64,000 nt of DNA, from NCBI GenBank assembly GCA_947623455.1, contig OX392536.1, positions 11,713,282-11,777,281 on the forward strand, in the 5' to 3' direction. The position numbers and the translations under genes are program-made. The stretch is from Mimachlamys varia. Lineage: Eukaryota; Mollusca; Bivalvia; Pectinida; Pectinidae. A model generated the notes under the pieces. The model saw only the letters and a list, made by a program, of their open reading frames with translations, was not told the origin of the DNA and searched no databases. This document shows, one piece after another, positions 14,320-40,147 of the stretch (the first letter of the stretch is position 1; the number at the start of each line of letters is the position of its first letter).

Positions 14320-14545
14320 CAAATACATTTTGATTGGCTGTGCACAGTCTGCTTTCTGATTGGCTGTGCACACAGGCTACTTTCTGATTGGCTGTGTACA
14401 CAGTCTGCTTTCTGATTGGCTGTGAACACAGCCTGCTTTCTGATTGGCTGTGGTCACAGTCTGCTTTCTGATTGGCTGTGAACACAGCCTGCTTTCTGAT
14501 TGGCTGTGGTCACAGTCTGATTTCTGATTGGCTGTACACAACGCC
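14320..14545. repeat. 28-bp minisatellite with a CCAAT-box core in each unit
   Basis: tttctgattggctgtg recurs at exact 28-bp spacing (14353, 14381, 14409, 14437, 14465, 14493, 14521), with a diverged first copy near 14327. On the minus strand each unit reads CAGCCAATCAG, a full match to the NF-Y/CCAAT consensus. Whether it is used as a regulatory element is unknown. Confidence 0.93.
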
Positions 14546-14984
14546 TGCTTGCTTCATGATTAGTTGTCTCCGGTCTTTTCTTGGATCTTCACAGGTTGTC
14601 TTCACTACTTCCAACCACTCGTGCTGACTGACTGACTAGGTGACAAACTAGAAATATTGGCTGCATTGTACTGTGCCACATTTACCAGCAAGGGCTAAAA
14701 AAAATGTCAAAAACATTAATTGTTTTTGTGATAAATTTGTTTCTTTAATTTAATTTAATAAATATTCTATACATTAAATGTGTGGTCCACTTGACAAGTA
14801 CGGTTTCATAAAATTGTTACAAACACTTTTATCTTAAGCTATGTCACACCAAGAACATGAAGACTTTTATAAATAACAAGATAAAGAAAACTGCACAATC
14901 AAATTGGAGTTCAAATCTGGGACCCTCCAAACTAATAGCACCAGGTGTAAGGCTGATGGTATGTGACATCCCTGACTGACCATT
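14546..14984. other. Intergenic stretch, nothing identified
   Basis: No gene, RNA or repeat could be supported here. Confidence 0.5.
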
Positions 14985-15402
14985 ATATGTGTATAGAGTT
15001 TGTAAATGTGTATAGAGATTGCTAATGTGTATAGAGTTTGTAAATGTGTATAGAGTTTGTAAATGTGTATAGAGTTTGTAAATGTGTAAAGAGTTTGTAA
15101 ATGTGTATAGAGTTTGTAAATGTGTATGGAGTTTGTAAATGTGTTAAGAGTTTGTAAATGTGTAAAGAGTTTGTAAATGTTGTATAGAGTTTGTAAATGT
15201 TGTATAGAGTTTGTAAATGTTGTATAGAGTTTGTAAATGTGTTAAGAGTTTGTAAATGTGTATAGAGTTTGTAAATGTGTAAAGAGTTTGTAAATGTGTA
15301 TAGAGTTTGTAAATGTGTATGGAGTTTGTAAATGTGTTAAGAGTTTGTAAATGTGTAAAGAGTTTGTAAATGTTGTATAGAGTTTGTAAATGTGTATGGA
15401 GT
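14985..15402. repeat. 19-bp minisatellite, left part
   Basis: Units of tatagagtttgtaaatgtg (19 bp), with 20/21-bp variants containing tgttgta, run up to the TA target of the MITE at 15405. The same array resumes at 16411. Confidence 0.93.
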
Positions 15403-15404
15403 TA

Positions 15405-16408
15405 CAGTCAAACTTCGATGTTTCGAACTTTGCGGGACCGTCGTGAAAACTTCGATACATCGGGACTTCAACTCCTGAATATTGAACATCGAGCACCGAC
15501 ATGCACTGTATTATGTACTGTACTGTACATAAGAAGAACCAATGCGGGCTAGTGTAACCTAACACAGGCTAAGAAATTGTAGATTCACATTTTTGAAGAA
15601 TACTGTATTAAAATACAATTTTTGTAACGTGATAATTTTGTCAGATTAATATTTTTTGTTTGTCAACTTAATTCTCGAAGCCTGTGTTGATATTCCGATA
15701 TGGTAAATCTTGTGCGTGATGTTGCCGAGAATGATTCTCATTCGTCGCCTGTTTTGATGATTTGAATGAAAATAAAAAACTAATTATATACAATTAACAT
15801 TTTATTAAAATGCACACAGGTAAACATAACAATACACTGAAATATGATAGTAGTACGTACCATTTCTTTGACATTGATCTCGACAAGGCCTGTTTACAAT
15901 AGAAAATTACTTCCAGTCAATGTATCTTACGGAATGTTCAGATAAAACGACGGCGGCGAAGATCAATGCTAATTGACTATCACCTTTCGTCATATGTACT
16001 TCACACTGTTGTATTAAAGAAAACAATAAAGAGGTTACCAGTTATCAGTGTCAGTTTATTACCTGTGAATTATATAAATTTATTCTAAACATGGTCGCCA
16101 GTCGCCACTACTGTTCTCGGGATATCGACACACGCGACCGTGGATGTGTGAAAATGACTGCGGGGCAATTTATTGCGCTCGTACAGGTAAAATTTTCACT
16201 TCGATTTATTAGTAGTAACTTTCAATGTTTTCATAACAAACGGGTCAGATTAAAACTTCGATACAGCGAAAAATTCGATTCATAGAAGTTCGATTCATGA
16301 ATAGTAAAATAAGTAGTGTTATATAATGAAAAAAATCGGGACTTTGCCAAAAGTTCGACACATCGAGAAATTTGAATCATCGAAGTTCGATTAATCGAGG
16401 TTTGACTG
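15405..16408. mobile_element. 1,004-bp TA-flanked MITE (Tc1/mariner, pogo/Tigger-like)
   Basis: The element begins CAGTCAAACTTCGAT and ends ATCGAGGTTTGACTG, imperfect terminal inverted repeats. It is bordered by TA on both sides (15403-15404 and 16409-16410), the target duplication of the Tc1/mariner superfamily. The termini carry repeated TTCGA motifs. There is no transposase frame; the longest internal frame (16091-16285) codes for nothing I recognise. It interrupts the 19-bp minisatellite, so it is younger than that array. Assignment to the pogo/Tigger branch rests on the style of the termini and is inference. Confidence 0.85.
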
Positions 16409-16410
16409 TA

Positions 16411-16645
16411 GTTAATGTGTATAGAGTTTGTAAATGTGTATAGAGTTTGTAAATGTGTATAGAGTTTGTAAATGTGTATAGAGTTTGTAAATGTGTATAG
16501 AGTTTGTAAATGTGTATAGAGTTTGTAAATGTGTATAGAGTTTGTAATTGTGTATAGAGTTTGTAAATGTGTATAGAGTTTGTAAATGTGTATAGAGTTT
16601 GTAAATGTGTATAGAGTTTGTAAATGTGTATAGAGTTTGTAATTT
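16411..16645. repeat. 19-bp minisatellite, right part, in the LETM1 3' region
   Basis: The array seen at 14985-15402 continues after the MITE with very uniform 19-bp units. It stops about 15 bp short of the LETM1 stop codon (16660-16662 read on the minus strand), so it should be transcribed in the 3' UTR. Confidence 0.92.
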
Positions 16646-16659
16646 TGTAAACACTTGCC

Positions 16660-31421
<14,762 letters not shown>

Positions 31422-31654
31422 ATTGAAATGAAACCAATATAATATCGTAACCAGCGACAGAACATAAATAATCACACATCACCGGTCTGTCGGTTTCATC
31501 TAAGGCGAAGTTCGAAGAACAGTGTAATTTAGACGCTTAGTATTTGATACATTGGGGCTGTGTGTGCAAAACATTCAACTGATCGGGATCATTCAGGTCT
31601 TAGCACACTATGGGATGCTAACTAGTATTGTGCTGCGAGATTATTGTACATCGT

Positions 31655-31745
31655 TTAACTCATATTCACCCCTGAAATTTCACAGTAAACTTTTCCAACC
31701 TTTGATAAAGACAAGACTTAATATGTTTGAAGGGGAATGAGTTAA
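31655..31745. mobile_element. About 91-bp TTAA-type MITE, copy 4 of 4
   Basis: It begins ttaactcatattcacccctg and ends ggggaatgagttaa. It lies about 230 bp upstream of the LETM1 start codon, so it may sit in the promoter region. Confidence 0.75.
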
Positions 31746-32220
31746 GCCGGCGCGACTTAACCAACATTGCTACAGTACCGTGTCAAAAGTATTCGTATAT
31801 AAGCTTATATATATACTATTGTGACCACGGACTTATGTATTAGATTTTGAATTGATGAAAACGGGTTCCGCCATAATTTTTTTCATTGTTATCAATATCA
31901 GGGACGTATATATATGTGAGATACGTATACGACTCCCTGTCAATATGAATGTGGCAAACAATCATGTACAATTACGACAGAGACGTATAAAGCCTTTATA
32001 CGTCTCTGATTACGAGAAGCAAATTGGTGAGCTCCCATATCTTAATCCCTGTTCTTCCAGGTTTGTATAGGTAGGACATTCTCAAAACATTTTCTTTTTA
32101 TAGAGATAAAGTATTTTAAGCCTCATTGTGTGACTCCTGTGGGGAAGGGGTTCCGGCCCATAATGGTTATTGCTCCCCCTCTGCCCCCTCCCCTATACCA
32201 GAAATTGTAGACACGAAATC
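31746..32220. other. Intergenic, with a 15-bp-arm palindrome at 31978-32009
   Basis: cagagacgtataaag and its reverse complement are separated by one base. A looser palindrome around ggacgtatatatatg precedes it. Nothing else is recognised. Confidence 0.6.
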
Positions 32221-33590
32221 ATACATTATTATTTCTTTATTTCCTCCAATTTGAAGAGTTACAGGCAGAACATATATATACAAGTTAATTAATAGTGAAT
32301 TCATTAACAGATAAACATGTACAAAATCAAAAAAATGTCATGTAGCAAGAGTGATTCTTTTGCAGAATTGCCCTGTGCAATTTCATTAAGTATACAATTT
32401 CATCATTTTATCAACAGAAATAGCACAAATCAAAATGAAATTTTCATAATCGAGATAACTCTGATAAAGAAGAATTCCATCTAGTAGTATGTGAATTAAA
32501 TTATAATCTGACAAAGCGTGCAAATAAGCTATTAACTCTATATCAAACTAAGGTACTGATAAGGCACCAAAGATCGTCTCTAAGTTTCTCAGTTTTTGTA
32601 CAATGGAGAACAATATGCGTGGTAAAATACCACAAAAATGACATAGTTCATTAACATTGGTAAATCTCATGTCTACGCACAACCTAACTACATTATTAAT
32701 TATATGTAAATGTTCGGGATACTTCAAGGTTAATTTCCATAAAGTGTAGGGACAAATTCTGTCATGAAGTAACACAAATCTTTTGAAGACAGAGTCACTA
32801 TTCATTCGCTCATGCATCATGGATTCTTCTCTATTATATACTGCCTGGTCCACCAGTGATTTCCACAATAATTTACTTGAATAAGAGCGTCAGAAATATA
32901 CATTAGTATATACTCGAACAAATCATACTTACGAAGTATTCTCACAATGTCAGGAATGAAACCACTTTGACAAAAAAATACAAAAGTTGTATGGATTAAA
33001 TATTTTCTATGAATTCATCAAAGTCGACCGAGGAACAAAATCTTTCTTAAATCTTGGTACGCTTCGATTGAAGTCCAACAAATTATTGAGTTAGTCATGT
33101 CAGTTCTAGTCCTAACACTGAAGGCTTGAATAAATTTGATAATAAAATTTTGAGCACGCTCAAGTTTAATCACTTCTGTTCTAGAAAGTTGCCATAATTC
33201 ACATCCATATAGAGCTGATGGAAACACTTTTGTCGTAATGATTTTGCTGAGAGTGTTGAGAGTTCTAGGGTGAGCCCCGGATCTTATGAGAGCTAAGTGT
33301 ACCACATTTTATTTTTTTGCAAGCTACATCCGTTCTATCAGATGAACAAAATTTATAATTCAATAGGACACCAACATGGGAAATAGTTTCAACAACTGGT
33401 AGAGGATTTCCATATAAATACACATTTTGGGGCAACGCTTGCGTTTTTCCTTTAGTAAAGACAACGATTTTACAAATCTTAACCAATTCTTGCAATCCGA
33501 CACCAGTATGACTTATCAAACATATATCATCAGCATGTGTAGGGATGTTAACCTTGGAGTCAAGAATCATCGTGTAGCTCATTTACTTTG
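32221..33590 (-). pseudogene. Decayed non-LTR retrotransposon, RT C-terminal half
   Basis: On the minus strand near 33540 'PTHADDICLISHTGVGLQEL' matches the LINE YADD catalytic box with Tyr changed to His. A gap follows, then 'VVFTKGKTQALPQ' and 'YLYGNPLPVVETISHVGVLL'. Near 33300-33018 come 'KVFPSALYGCELWQLSRTEV' and 'LERAQNFIIKFIQ', and at 32868-32548 'DRICPYTLWKLTLKYPEHLH' with a degenerate Cys box 'HFCG'. Frames shift between these blocks and an internal deletion follows the catalytic box, so the copy is dead. The 3' end is probably near 32221. Confidence 0.85.
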
Positions 33591-34260
33591 CTATGAGCAT
33601 CTTTGACCTAATTTCATTCGGATGCTGCGAACCCGGGCGTGGTGGAATTGTTATAGCACTTTTTGGTGATTCGCACTGATTTGTCGCTGTAATACTATGT
33701 CCTTCTTTCCCGTTTTTCATATGTCCTGTATTTTGCTTTTGCAGTGCTGCCATTGGCTGTCTGTTTTGTTCAACTGTTCGTGAAGTCGATTCAATGTTTT
33801 CATTTGCCATATTTACATCATGAACGCAATCTTTGGCTGTCTGGATAACGTACTTGTTTTTGAATCCTTCGATTCCACTAGAATGATCGTCATTGGATTT
33901 CTGGGCGATTCCTTCACAGTCAGATATCTTAACCCAACTTTCGCCTACTCGTAACTTGTTATTTCGAGATACCTTCACAGTTTCTGACACGGTCTTCTCT
34001 AATTTCCTGAAGTTTTCATTGGAATCATTTAATTCTTCTGATTGCACATCGACATTTGCACATAACTCGGTGTTTTCTTTCTCAAGTTTGTTTATTTTAG
34101 TGTGCATGATTCCTATTTCTTCAGTGTACTTCTTTGCTCTTTCCTTTGCGTTTTCTTTGTTCTGATGAAATGTTTTCAGTTGTTTATTTACATTTTTAAT
34201 ATCGGTAGATAGTGATATATTGTCTGATTTTAATCTATGTATATCAGCCTGTAAGGACAC
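33583..34260 (-). CDS. Coiled-coil open frame of uncertain origin
   Basis: An intact 225-codon minus-strand frame. The first 100 or so residues are a clear coiled coil, with Leu/Ile heptads and many Lys, Glu, Asn; the remainder is polar and Ser/Asn-rich. A good acceptor (ccttacag) lies just inside its 5' end at about 34253, so it could be an exon of a larger unit. It ends where the LINE fragment with 'HADD' begins. It may be a retroelement ORF1, a captured host exon or a chance frame; I do not recognise the protein. Confidence 0.4.
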   Translation of the reverse strand: MSLQADIHRLKSDNISLSTDIKNVNKQLKTFHQNKENAKERAKKYTEEIGIMHTKINKLEKENTELCANVDVQSEELNDSNENFRKLEKTVSETVKVSRNNKLRVGESWVKISDCEGIAQKSNDDHSSGIEGFKNKYVIQTAKDCVHDVNMANENIESTSRTVEQNRQPMAALQKQNTGHMKNGKEGHSITATNQCESPKSAITIPPRPGSQHPNEIRSKMLIAK

Positions 34261-35504
34261 AACAACTTCGGTAAAATGTAGTACTGTTCATAACAAACTT
34301 AACTGGAAAAGTAAAGTAATTTTCATCACGGACTTCGCCGAATAGATTACTACAATTCCGTGCTTTCATGGACAAGGCTCTCCGATTCAGGTACTATCTA
34401 AGTCCGTGGTACTACCAAGCAAACTTATCATATGTAATACTGAGTATGTGTGTAAATATATTTTACAGAATACTTGAATGTGTGGGTAGGTAGACTAGGT
34501 AATTATTTTATGAATTTTAGTTTAACAGTACGTGTGGAGAGTGAAATTGTACTCTTATTTATTTCAATAACATATATAGTATTATAACCCGTAATGTGTT
34601 TATAATTAGTGTCCCGTAGGTAAAAATTGACCGAATATTAATTCAAATCAATGTTGTTTGAACAATTGTACTTAAAAAGTAATAAAATAAATAATTTATC
34701 ATGTTTTTTTCTAAATAAAATAAAGTGAATAAATTGAAGTTCAAAATATTTTCAAATGTAAGTTTTTATCTGAGAATTACCAAAAACAGGCTATAGCCTT
34801 ACCTGTAATTACAGAGCTGTAGTACCTAATGCTCTCACCCTGTAACATAACTACAATGTACCTGTGCCCTATACTAAAATAGGATATGTTGACTGACACC
34901 GGGTGTATCTCTGAACGCCAACATTTTTAATTTGCCTTTAGGGTAGTTTGTTGTGATAGGGGTTATAGTCTTTTTCCTTAAAGTAGTCTCAGTTCCAACA
35001 GGTAAATTTACCTGTAAAAGTTACCTGTTGGTACTCAGGCACAAGTATTACAAAAAAATATCATAAAATTATCTTCATGACACTTTTTTTAATCAGAAAT
35101 ATTAAACTGTGTAAGTAATAAATAATGTAACTATTATAAGATTTGTGATTATTAATTAAAATTCAATGCTTAATAATTTCCTAGAAAAAAAATAAAACTT
35201 TCTATTTCACCATTGAGTTATTTTACGGCTAATTCCTACTTTTAAAAGATACTGTTGTAAAAATATTTTTGTATATAATAGGTGAATAATTTAATAGGTT
35301 TTGATGATTTATTTTTAAAAGGACTTAATGCCAATTAATATCAAAATTTAATTACTTAATTTTAATTTGTACATTTTTGCTTGGATATGTATGATTTATT
35401 AAATTCCAACTTACTCAATAATTCAATACCCATAGAAAGTGAGGTTTATTTAATCAGAGGTATTGTTTTCATTAGGTAAGCTCATTAACCATTCAATTCA
35501 TTTA
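34261..35504. other. Intergenic AT-rich stretch
   Basis: No gene is supported. Near 34900-35040 are fragments ('gaacgccaacattttt') shared with the arms of the fold-back at 36797-37268, so a degraded relative probably lies here. Confidence 0.5.
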
Positions 35505-36010
35505 TTACCTTAATCCTTACGGTTTATCAGTACAAGATAAATACATACACGTGCATATATACAATGCAAAATACAAATAGATACATGTACAACCCAATAT
35601 AGGTCGGACACACACAGACCACAAGACACAATCATAGCGATAGTGTAGAGAGGTATTTCACTAAATTAAAATGTGTTCAATCGTCTTTTGTTACAGAGGA
35701 CAATAAATTTACCTAAATTCGAAAAGATTCTTGTTTTAAAAATTTGTACATTTTTTCCCGTATTAGGTTTTCTATGGTAATATAGTTTGATGAAACGGTT
35801 TTTATAATGACTGCGTTTTATTACAGAACGGTACAATCCACTGTCGCAATACGTACAAATCCTATTAATTTGATCTAGGCCTTAGGCTATTACATTAAAC
35901 TGTCCCATTTCAATATTCAGTTTATGAGACGACAATCTGATTTTTGCTATTTCTTTAAACAAATAGGTTTTGTTAAATACCGTTTAAAGACAAATTACCA
36001 CTAATGAATT
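35505..36010 (-). pseudogene. 3'-end fragment of a non-LTR retrotransposon
   Basis: Read on the minus strand, broken frames give 'LFKEIAKIRLSSHKLNIEMG', then 'RICTYCDSG' and 'KNRFIKLYYHRKPNT', the pattern of the Cys-containing C-terminal tail of LINE polyproteins. Stops and shifts are present. It is distinct from 32221-33590 and may be a second truncated insertion. Confidence 0.65.
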
Positions 36011-36796
36011 TTCGAAGTGGACATGCATTTCGATGACACATTTATATAGTCAATACATTGTTGTTGAAAAATATCTGTCATTCTATATTAAATAGTGATT
36101 AATGCTTTACCTTCATTCTGTGTATTTTCTGTTTGCTACACATATCCCAAACCTATTCTTAACAGATTGTTTCTTATACTATCTGCCCACTCAGCGCCCT
36201 TTTCAACCATTTCATCGTAACATGCAATTGTCTGAGTTTTTAACTTTAAGCAAATATTTGAAAATTATATACTTTCGAATAATAATAAATGAAAGTCTTC
36301 CTAATTCATCATTGATCATGATATTTGGCGTACTTGTCTTAACCCCTAACTTCTCTTACAAATATTTAGATGCAGTTTTTTTCAATAATAGGCGCTTAAT
36401 GAAACCCCCGCACTTCAGATCTATAATTAAAAATGCTGCTTACAAAAGTGTAAAAAAAACTAAGTTGGGTTTCGAAATTCATATATTTACTTTTAAAAAC
36501 ATTCATTTAAATCCAAATAAAGCTTTTCAACCTTGTTCAGCTATTTTCTCTTGTGTTGTCAAGAATTTTCTGTTATATATCAAAAGAAATCCTAGTTATC
36601 TAAAACTTATTTCTAACAATTGAAGACTAATTACTTTATTGAATAATTTTCTATATTTCTCTTTATTTCTTCAATATATGGTTATCACTGAATTGTATTT
36701 TATATACAATTGTGTGCTGATTACTCATTTGTTAATTTTCTTTTTTTTTCTCTTTATATCCGTATCCTTGTATTTTTGAAGAAAAACAAATGTGAA
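36011..36796. other. Intergenic, no supported gene
   Basis: A 173-codon frame at 36102-36623 has no recognisable features and lies in AT-rich DNA. I do not call it a gene. Confidence 0.5.
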
Positions 36797-37268
36797 ATTT
36801 AATGCATTTGTAGTACTGACTGTCCACAGTTAATTCTCATGTAAGGTGAGTTCACAGGTAAATCACAGGTAAGGTGAAAAGGGCAGTTTATATGAAACAG
36901 TATATAATCGACTTCCCATTGTTCTCAAAAACAACACCTACCTATTGTTAAAAAAAAATGTTGGCGTTCGGAGAACACACCACTGACACTAATCAGGGGG
37001 CAATTATTACCGGTACTGGCTATTACAACCCAGGTAAAATAATTACTTGTTACAGAGATGAGCCAAGCCAGGCTGGAAACCTTGGGTGTGTTCTCCGAAC
37101 GCCAACATTTTTTTTAACAATAGGTAGATGTTGTTTTTGAGAACAATGGGAAGTCAATTATATACTGTTTCATATAAACTACCCTTTTCACCTTACCTGT
37201 GATTTACCTGTGAACTCAATTTACCTGAGATTTAACTGTGGACAGTCAGCACCACAATTGCATTAAAT
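36797..37268. mobile_element. Large fold-back element (about 190-bp arms)
   Basis: The left arm (from about 36797 through gactgtccacagttaa to ggcgttcggagaacacacc near 36982) is the reverse complement of the right arm (37085 to about 37268). The centre is about 100 bp. It has no coding capacity and is consistent with a long-TIR MITE. No clean target duplication was seen. Confidence 0.85.
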
Positions 37269-37765
37269 TATACATTTTAAAACCATTTTTAAACCTTGGA
37301 GCCCTCCCCCCTCCCCCGGATCCGCCCCCCCCCCCCCCCGGATCCGCCACTGAAAACGGTTTATAGACTTCTTCCTATAAACTTTCTACATTCATCAGAA
37401 ATATCAATTTATTTTTAGATATGTATTTTGTAAAACTTTAAAAGTTTGGAATTTCGCTTCCGTTTCATTAAGAATAAAAAGTATAAGTTCAGGACAAATA
37501 TCACATTCTATCAAAACTTGAGTTTCATCGTGCATTTATATAGTCATTGTGAAAAAAAGCGGTCATTAGCACATCAAAAAATGTATGTAAATACGCATTT
37601 TATCTAATTACATTTTATGCGTTTGCAGTGTTCATCACTAGTGCAATTTTATAATTCTAATTCCAAAACTATCTGCACATTGTCAGAGATGTTTATAACA
37701 CTTTGTAATATATGTCTCTGATATTGTATTTGAACAAATTTATTTGTTAAAACAACATGATGTGG

Positions 37766-38042
37766 TTAAAGACCCAATATACGTAACTTCAGGAAATTTT
37801 TCGTGGTTCTGAAAAATCATGAAAAAAAATCCAGTCGATAACCATGCAAAAATAAGGCTAAAACGAAGTAAACCTGAGCAGTAACTAACAAGAAACTCTT
37901 GATAGAAAAATTCAAAGAATTGAAAATAATTCAGGTGGGGCCACTTCAACAACAAGCCGAAGTTAGAAGACAGTTCAAAATGGACGCGTGTTTACAAATA
38001 ACGAGTTTCAACTGCCGAAAGTTACGCATATTGAGCCTTTAA
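37766..38042. mobile_element. TTAA-bounded MITE, copy 2
   Basis: It begins ttaaagacccaatatacgta and ends gttacgcatattgagccttt aa, giving inverted termini bounded by TTAA. The interior matches 25157-25418 in opposite orientation. Confidence 0.8.
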
Positions 38043-38870
38043 GACTGCATTTGCCGCAAAATTAACTTGAAATATGAAATGGTGACCCCCCCCCCTGAAA
38101 ACGTTCTGGATCCGCCCCTGCATTATATACACATTTTCGTAGAACACGATTTGAAATTTTACAGAAATAGTTTAATTTGTCTTTTAAATTCATAAATTAA
38201 AGGGGTTTTACGCACCTGACTCTTCTGCTTCTACATTAGTTTAGAAATTTTGTTGATTCCCGCATTTTGGCCCCTAGCATCACTGAAGAGTCCCAGGAGG
38301 ACGAAACAGCTGTATGATGCAGTTTAAATTTTTCGGTATGCTGTATCTATTACTAAATTTAAAAGATGCAGCATATGTGTGTGTTACGTCATCTTACAGC
38401 ATATATATAATAAATAAGTATAAGTACGACCAATTCATTTTACGAATTTTGATCATCACTATAGTACGGACCCCGACTGTTCTGAGATAAACTATTTTTA
38501 TCCTGTCTTCTTGATAAAAAACATACTGAAAGGGAGTTTAACTTTTTATCCCTATGAAAATGATAATCTAGCCCTAAATTAGATCCGGATGCTGTTTTCA
38601 TCTATCTTGGTGGCAAGGACATTCGACAGGACTTCAAACAATATTGTTTTGCTGTTAGGAGAGTGTTTTTACGATGCTAGGCCTAGTATATTGAGAAAAA
38701 AATGCAAACCATTTTCAGTATTCATAAAACATGTATAATAAGGTATCTCAATATAAAATGTATGTTCATAATTATGTAGATTTGTCACCTGTTTCCATTA
38801 TTTGTAATATTTATAATTGTCTGTCAATGTAACCATTCATTGTTGAAATGTTGATTGTATAACATTTAGA
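38043..38870. other. Intergenic, nothing identified
   Basis: AT-rich; no gene, RNA or repeat could be supported. Confidence 0.5.
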
Positions 38871-38871
38871 A

Positions 38872-39186
38872 ACGTTTAGACTCTCTGATGATTGGTTATT
38901 TGTAAGATTTGAGTAAGATTTAGGTAGATTTGGGTAAGATTCAATTAGATTTAAGTAGATTTGGGTAAGATTCAAGAAGATTTGGGTAAGATTTAGGTAG
39001 ATGTTGGTAAGATTCAGGTAGATTTGGGATATATTTAGGTAGATTTGGGAAAGATTAATTATTTAGGTTGATTCGGGTAAGATTCACACAGATTTGGGTA
39101 AGATTTTGGTAGATTTGGCTAAGATTTCAGTAGATTTGGGTAAGATTTTAGTAGATTTGGGTAATGTGATTTTTATATAATGAAAC
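38872..39186. repeat. 20-21-bp minisatellite, first array with its flanks
   Basis: It opens with gaaacgtttagactctctga, then runs through units of agatttgggtaagatttagg t, and closes with gggtaatgtgatttttatat. The same opening and closing sequences bound the second array. Confidence 0.88.
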
Positions 39187-39187
39187 G

Positions 39188-39680
39188 TTAGAAACGTTTA
39201 GACTCTCTGATGATAGGTAATTTATGAGATTTGGGAAAAAATTAGGTAGATTTGGGTAAGATTTAGGTAGATTTGGGTAAGATTCAATTAGATTCGGGTA
39301 AGATTTAGGTAGATTTGGGTAAGATTTAGATAGATTTGGGATAGATTTAGATAGATTTGGGATAGATTAAGGTAGATTCGGGTAAGATTTAGGTAGATTT
39401 GGGTAAGATTCGGGTAAGATTTAGGTAGGTTTGGGAAAGATTAAAAATTTGGGTAGATTTAGGTAGGTTTGGGAAAGATTTAGATAGATTTGGGTAAGAT
39501 ATAGGCATATTTGGGAAATATTTTGATCGATTTTGGTTAGATTTAGGTAGATTTGGGAAAGATTTAGATTGATTTGGGTAAGATTTAGGTATATTTGGGA
39601 AAGAGTGAGATATGTTTTGGTAAGATTTGGGGAAGATATTCAAGTAGATTTGGGTAATATGAATTTTATATAATGAAATG
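39188..39680. repeat. 20-21-bp minisatellite, second array with its flanks
   Basis: The same opening (gaaacgtttagactctctga), units and closing (gggtaatatgaattttatat) as 38872-39186. This implies that the whole array with its flanks was duplicated in tandem and the copies then diverged. Confidence 0.88.
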
Positions 39681-40023
39681 TTTTTCGAAAAAGGAATTGT
39701 CTATTGATTATTGCATTCCTATTGTTTCCATTTCTAATTATTTAGCATTATTGATATTATAATGAAGTATGATACAGACACGTTTTGTTGGTAATTCTTT
39801 GCATTGGCATTATACAGGGGAGATAACCCTTACTTATGACTAAAACCTGGAGAAACCCAAAGATATCGACCATCAAAAAATTTGTTAGATTGGTTATGCT
39901 GTTGATTTTCTTATAACTGAGGAGCATTGTACGATTTTGGTAAGAATTGGGTAGATTTGGGTAATTTGTCGCAATCTGGGTACAAGATAAATATTCATGA
40001 ACGTCCTAACGGGTAGCACTGTG

Positions 40024-40147
40024 ACCGGAAGTTGGATTCTTGTAATCGTTCCCTTACCATAGCAGCATCGTAAACTTCCGGTGAAATCAAAGATGTCGGC
40101 TGTGCACAGTTGTGTTTGGAAACGGTTGGATATCCCATAGTTTATGT
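40024..40147 (+). promoter_or_regulatory. Possible TRPM promoter and non-coding first exon
   Basis: Two inverted ETS-type motifs, accggaagt (40024-40032) and acttccggt (40074-40082), are 50 bp apart. Downstream is a strong donor (gt at 40148, gtaagt). An acceptor (tttattcag) at 41604 precedes the TRPM start codon, so 40.0-40.15 kb could be its 5' UTR exon. This is inference from motifs only. Confidence 0.35.

Noticed and set aside
36102..36623. 173-codon open frame in AT-rich DNA
   Set aside because: No homology, composition bias only, no supporting splice sites.
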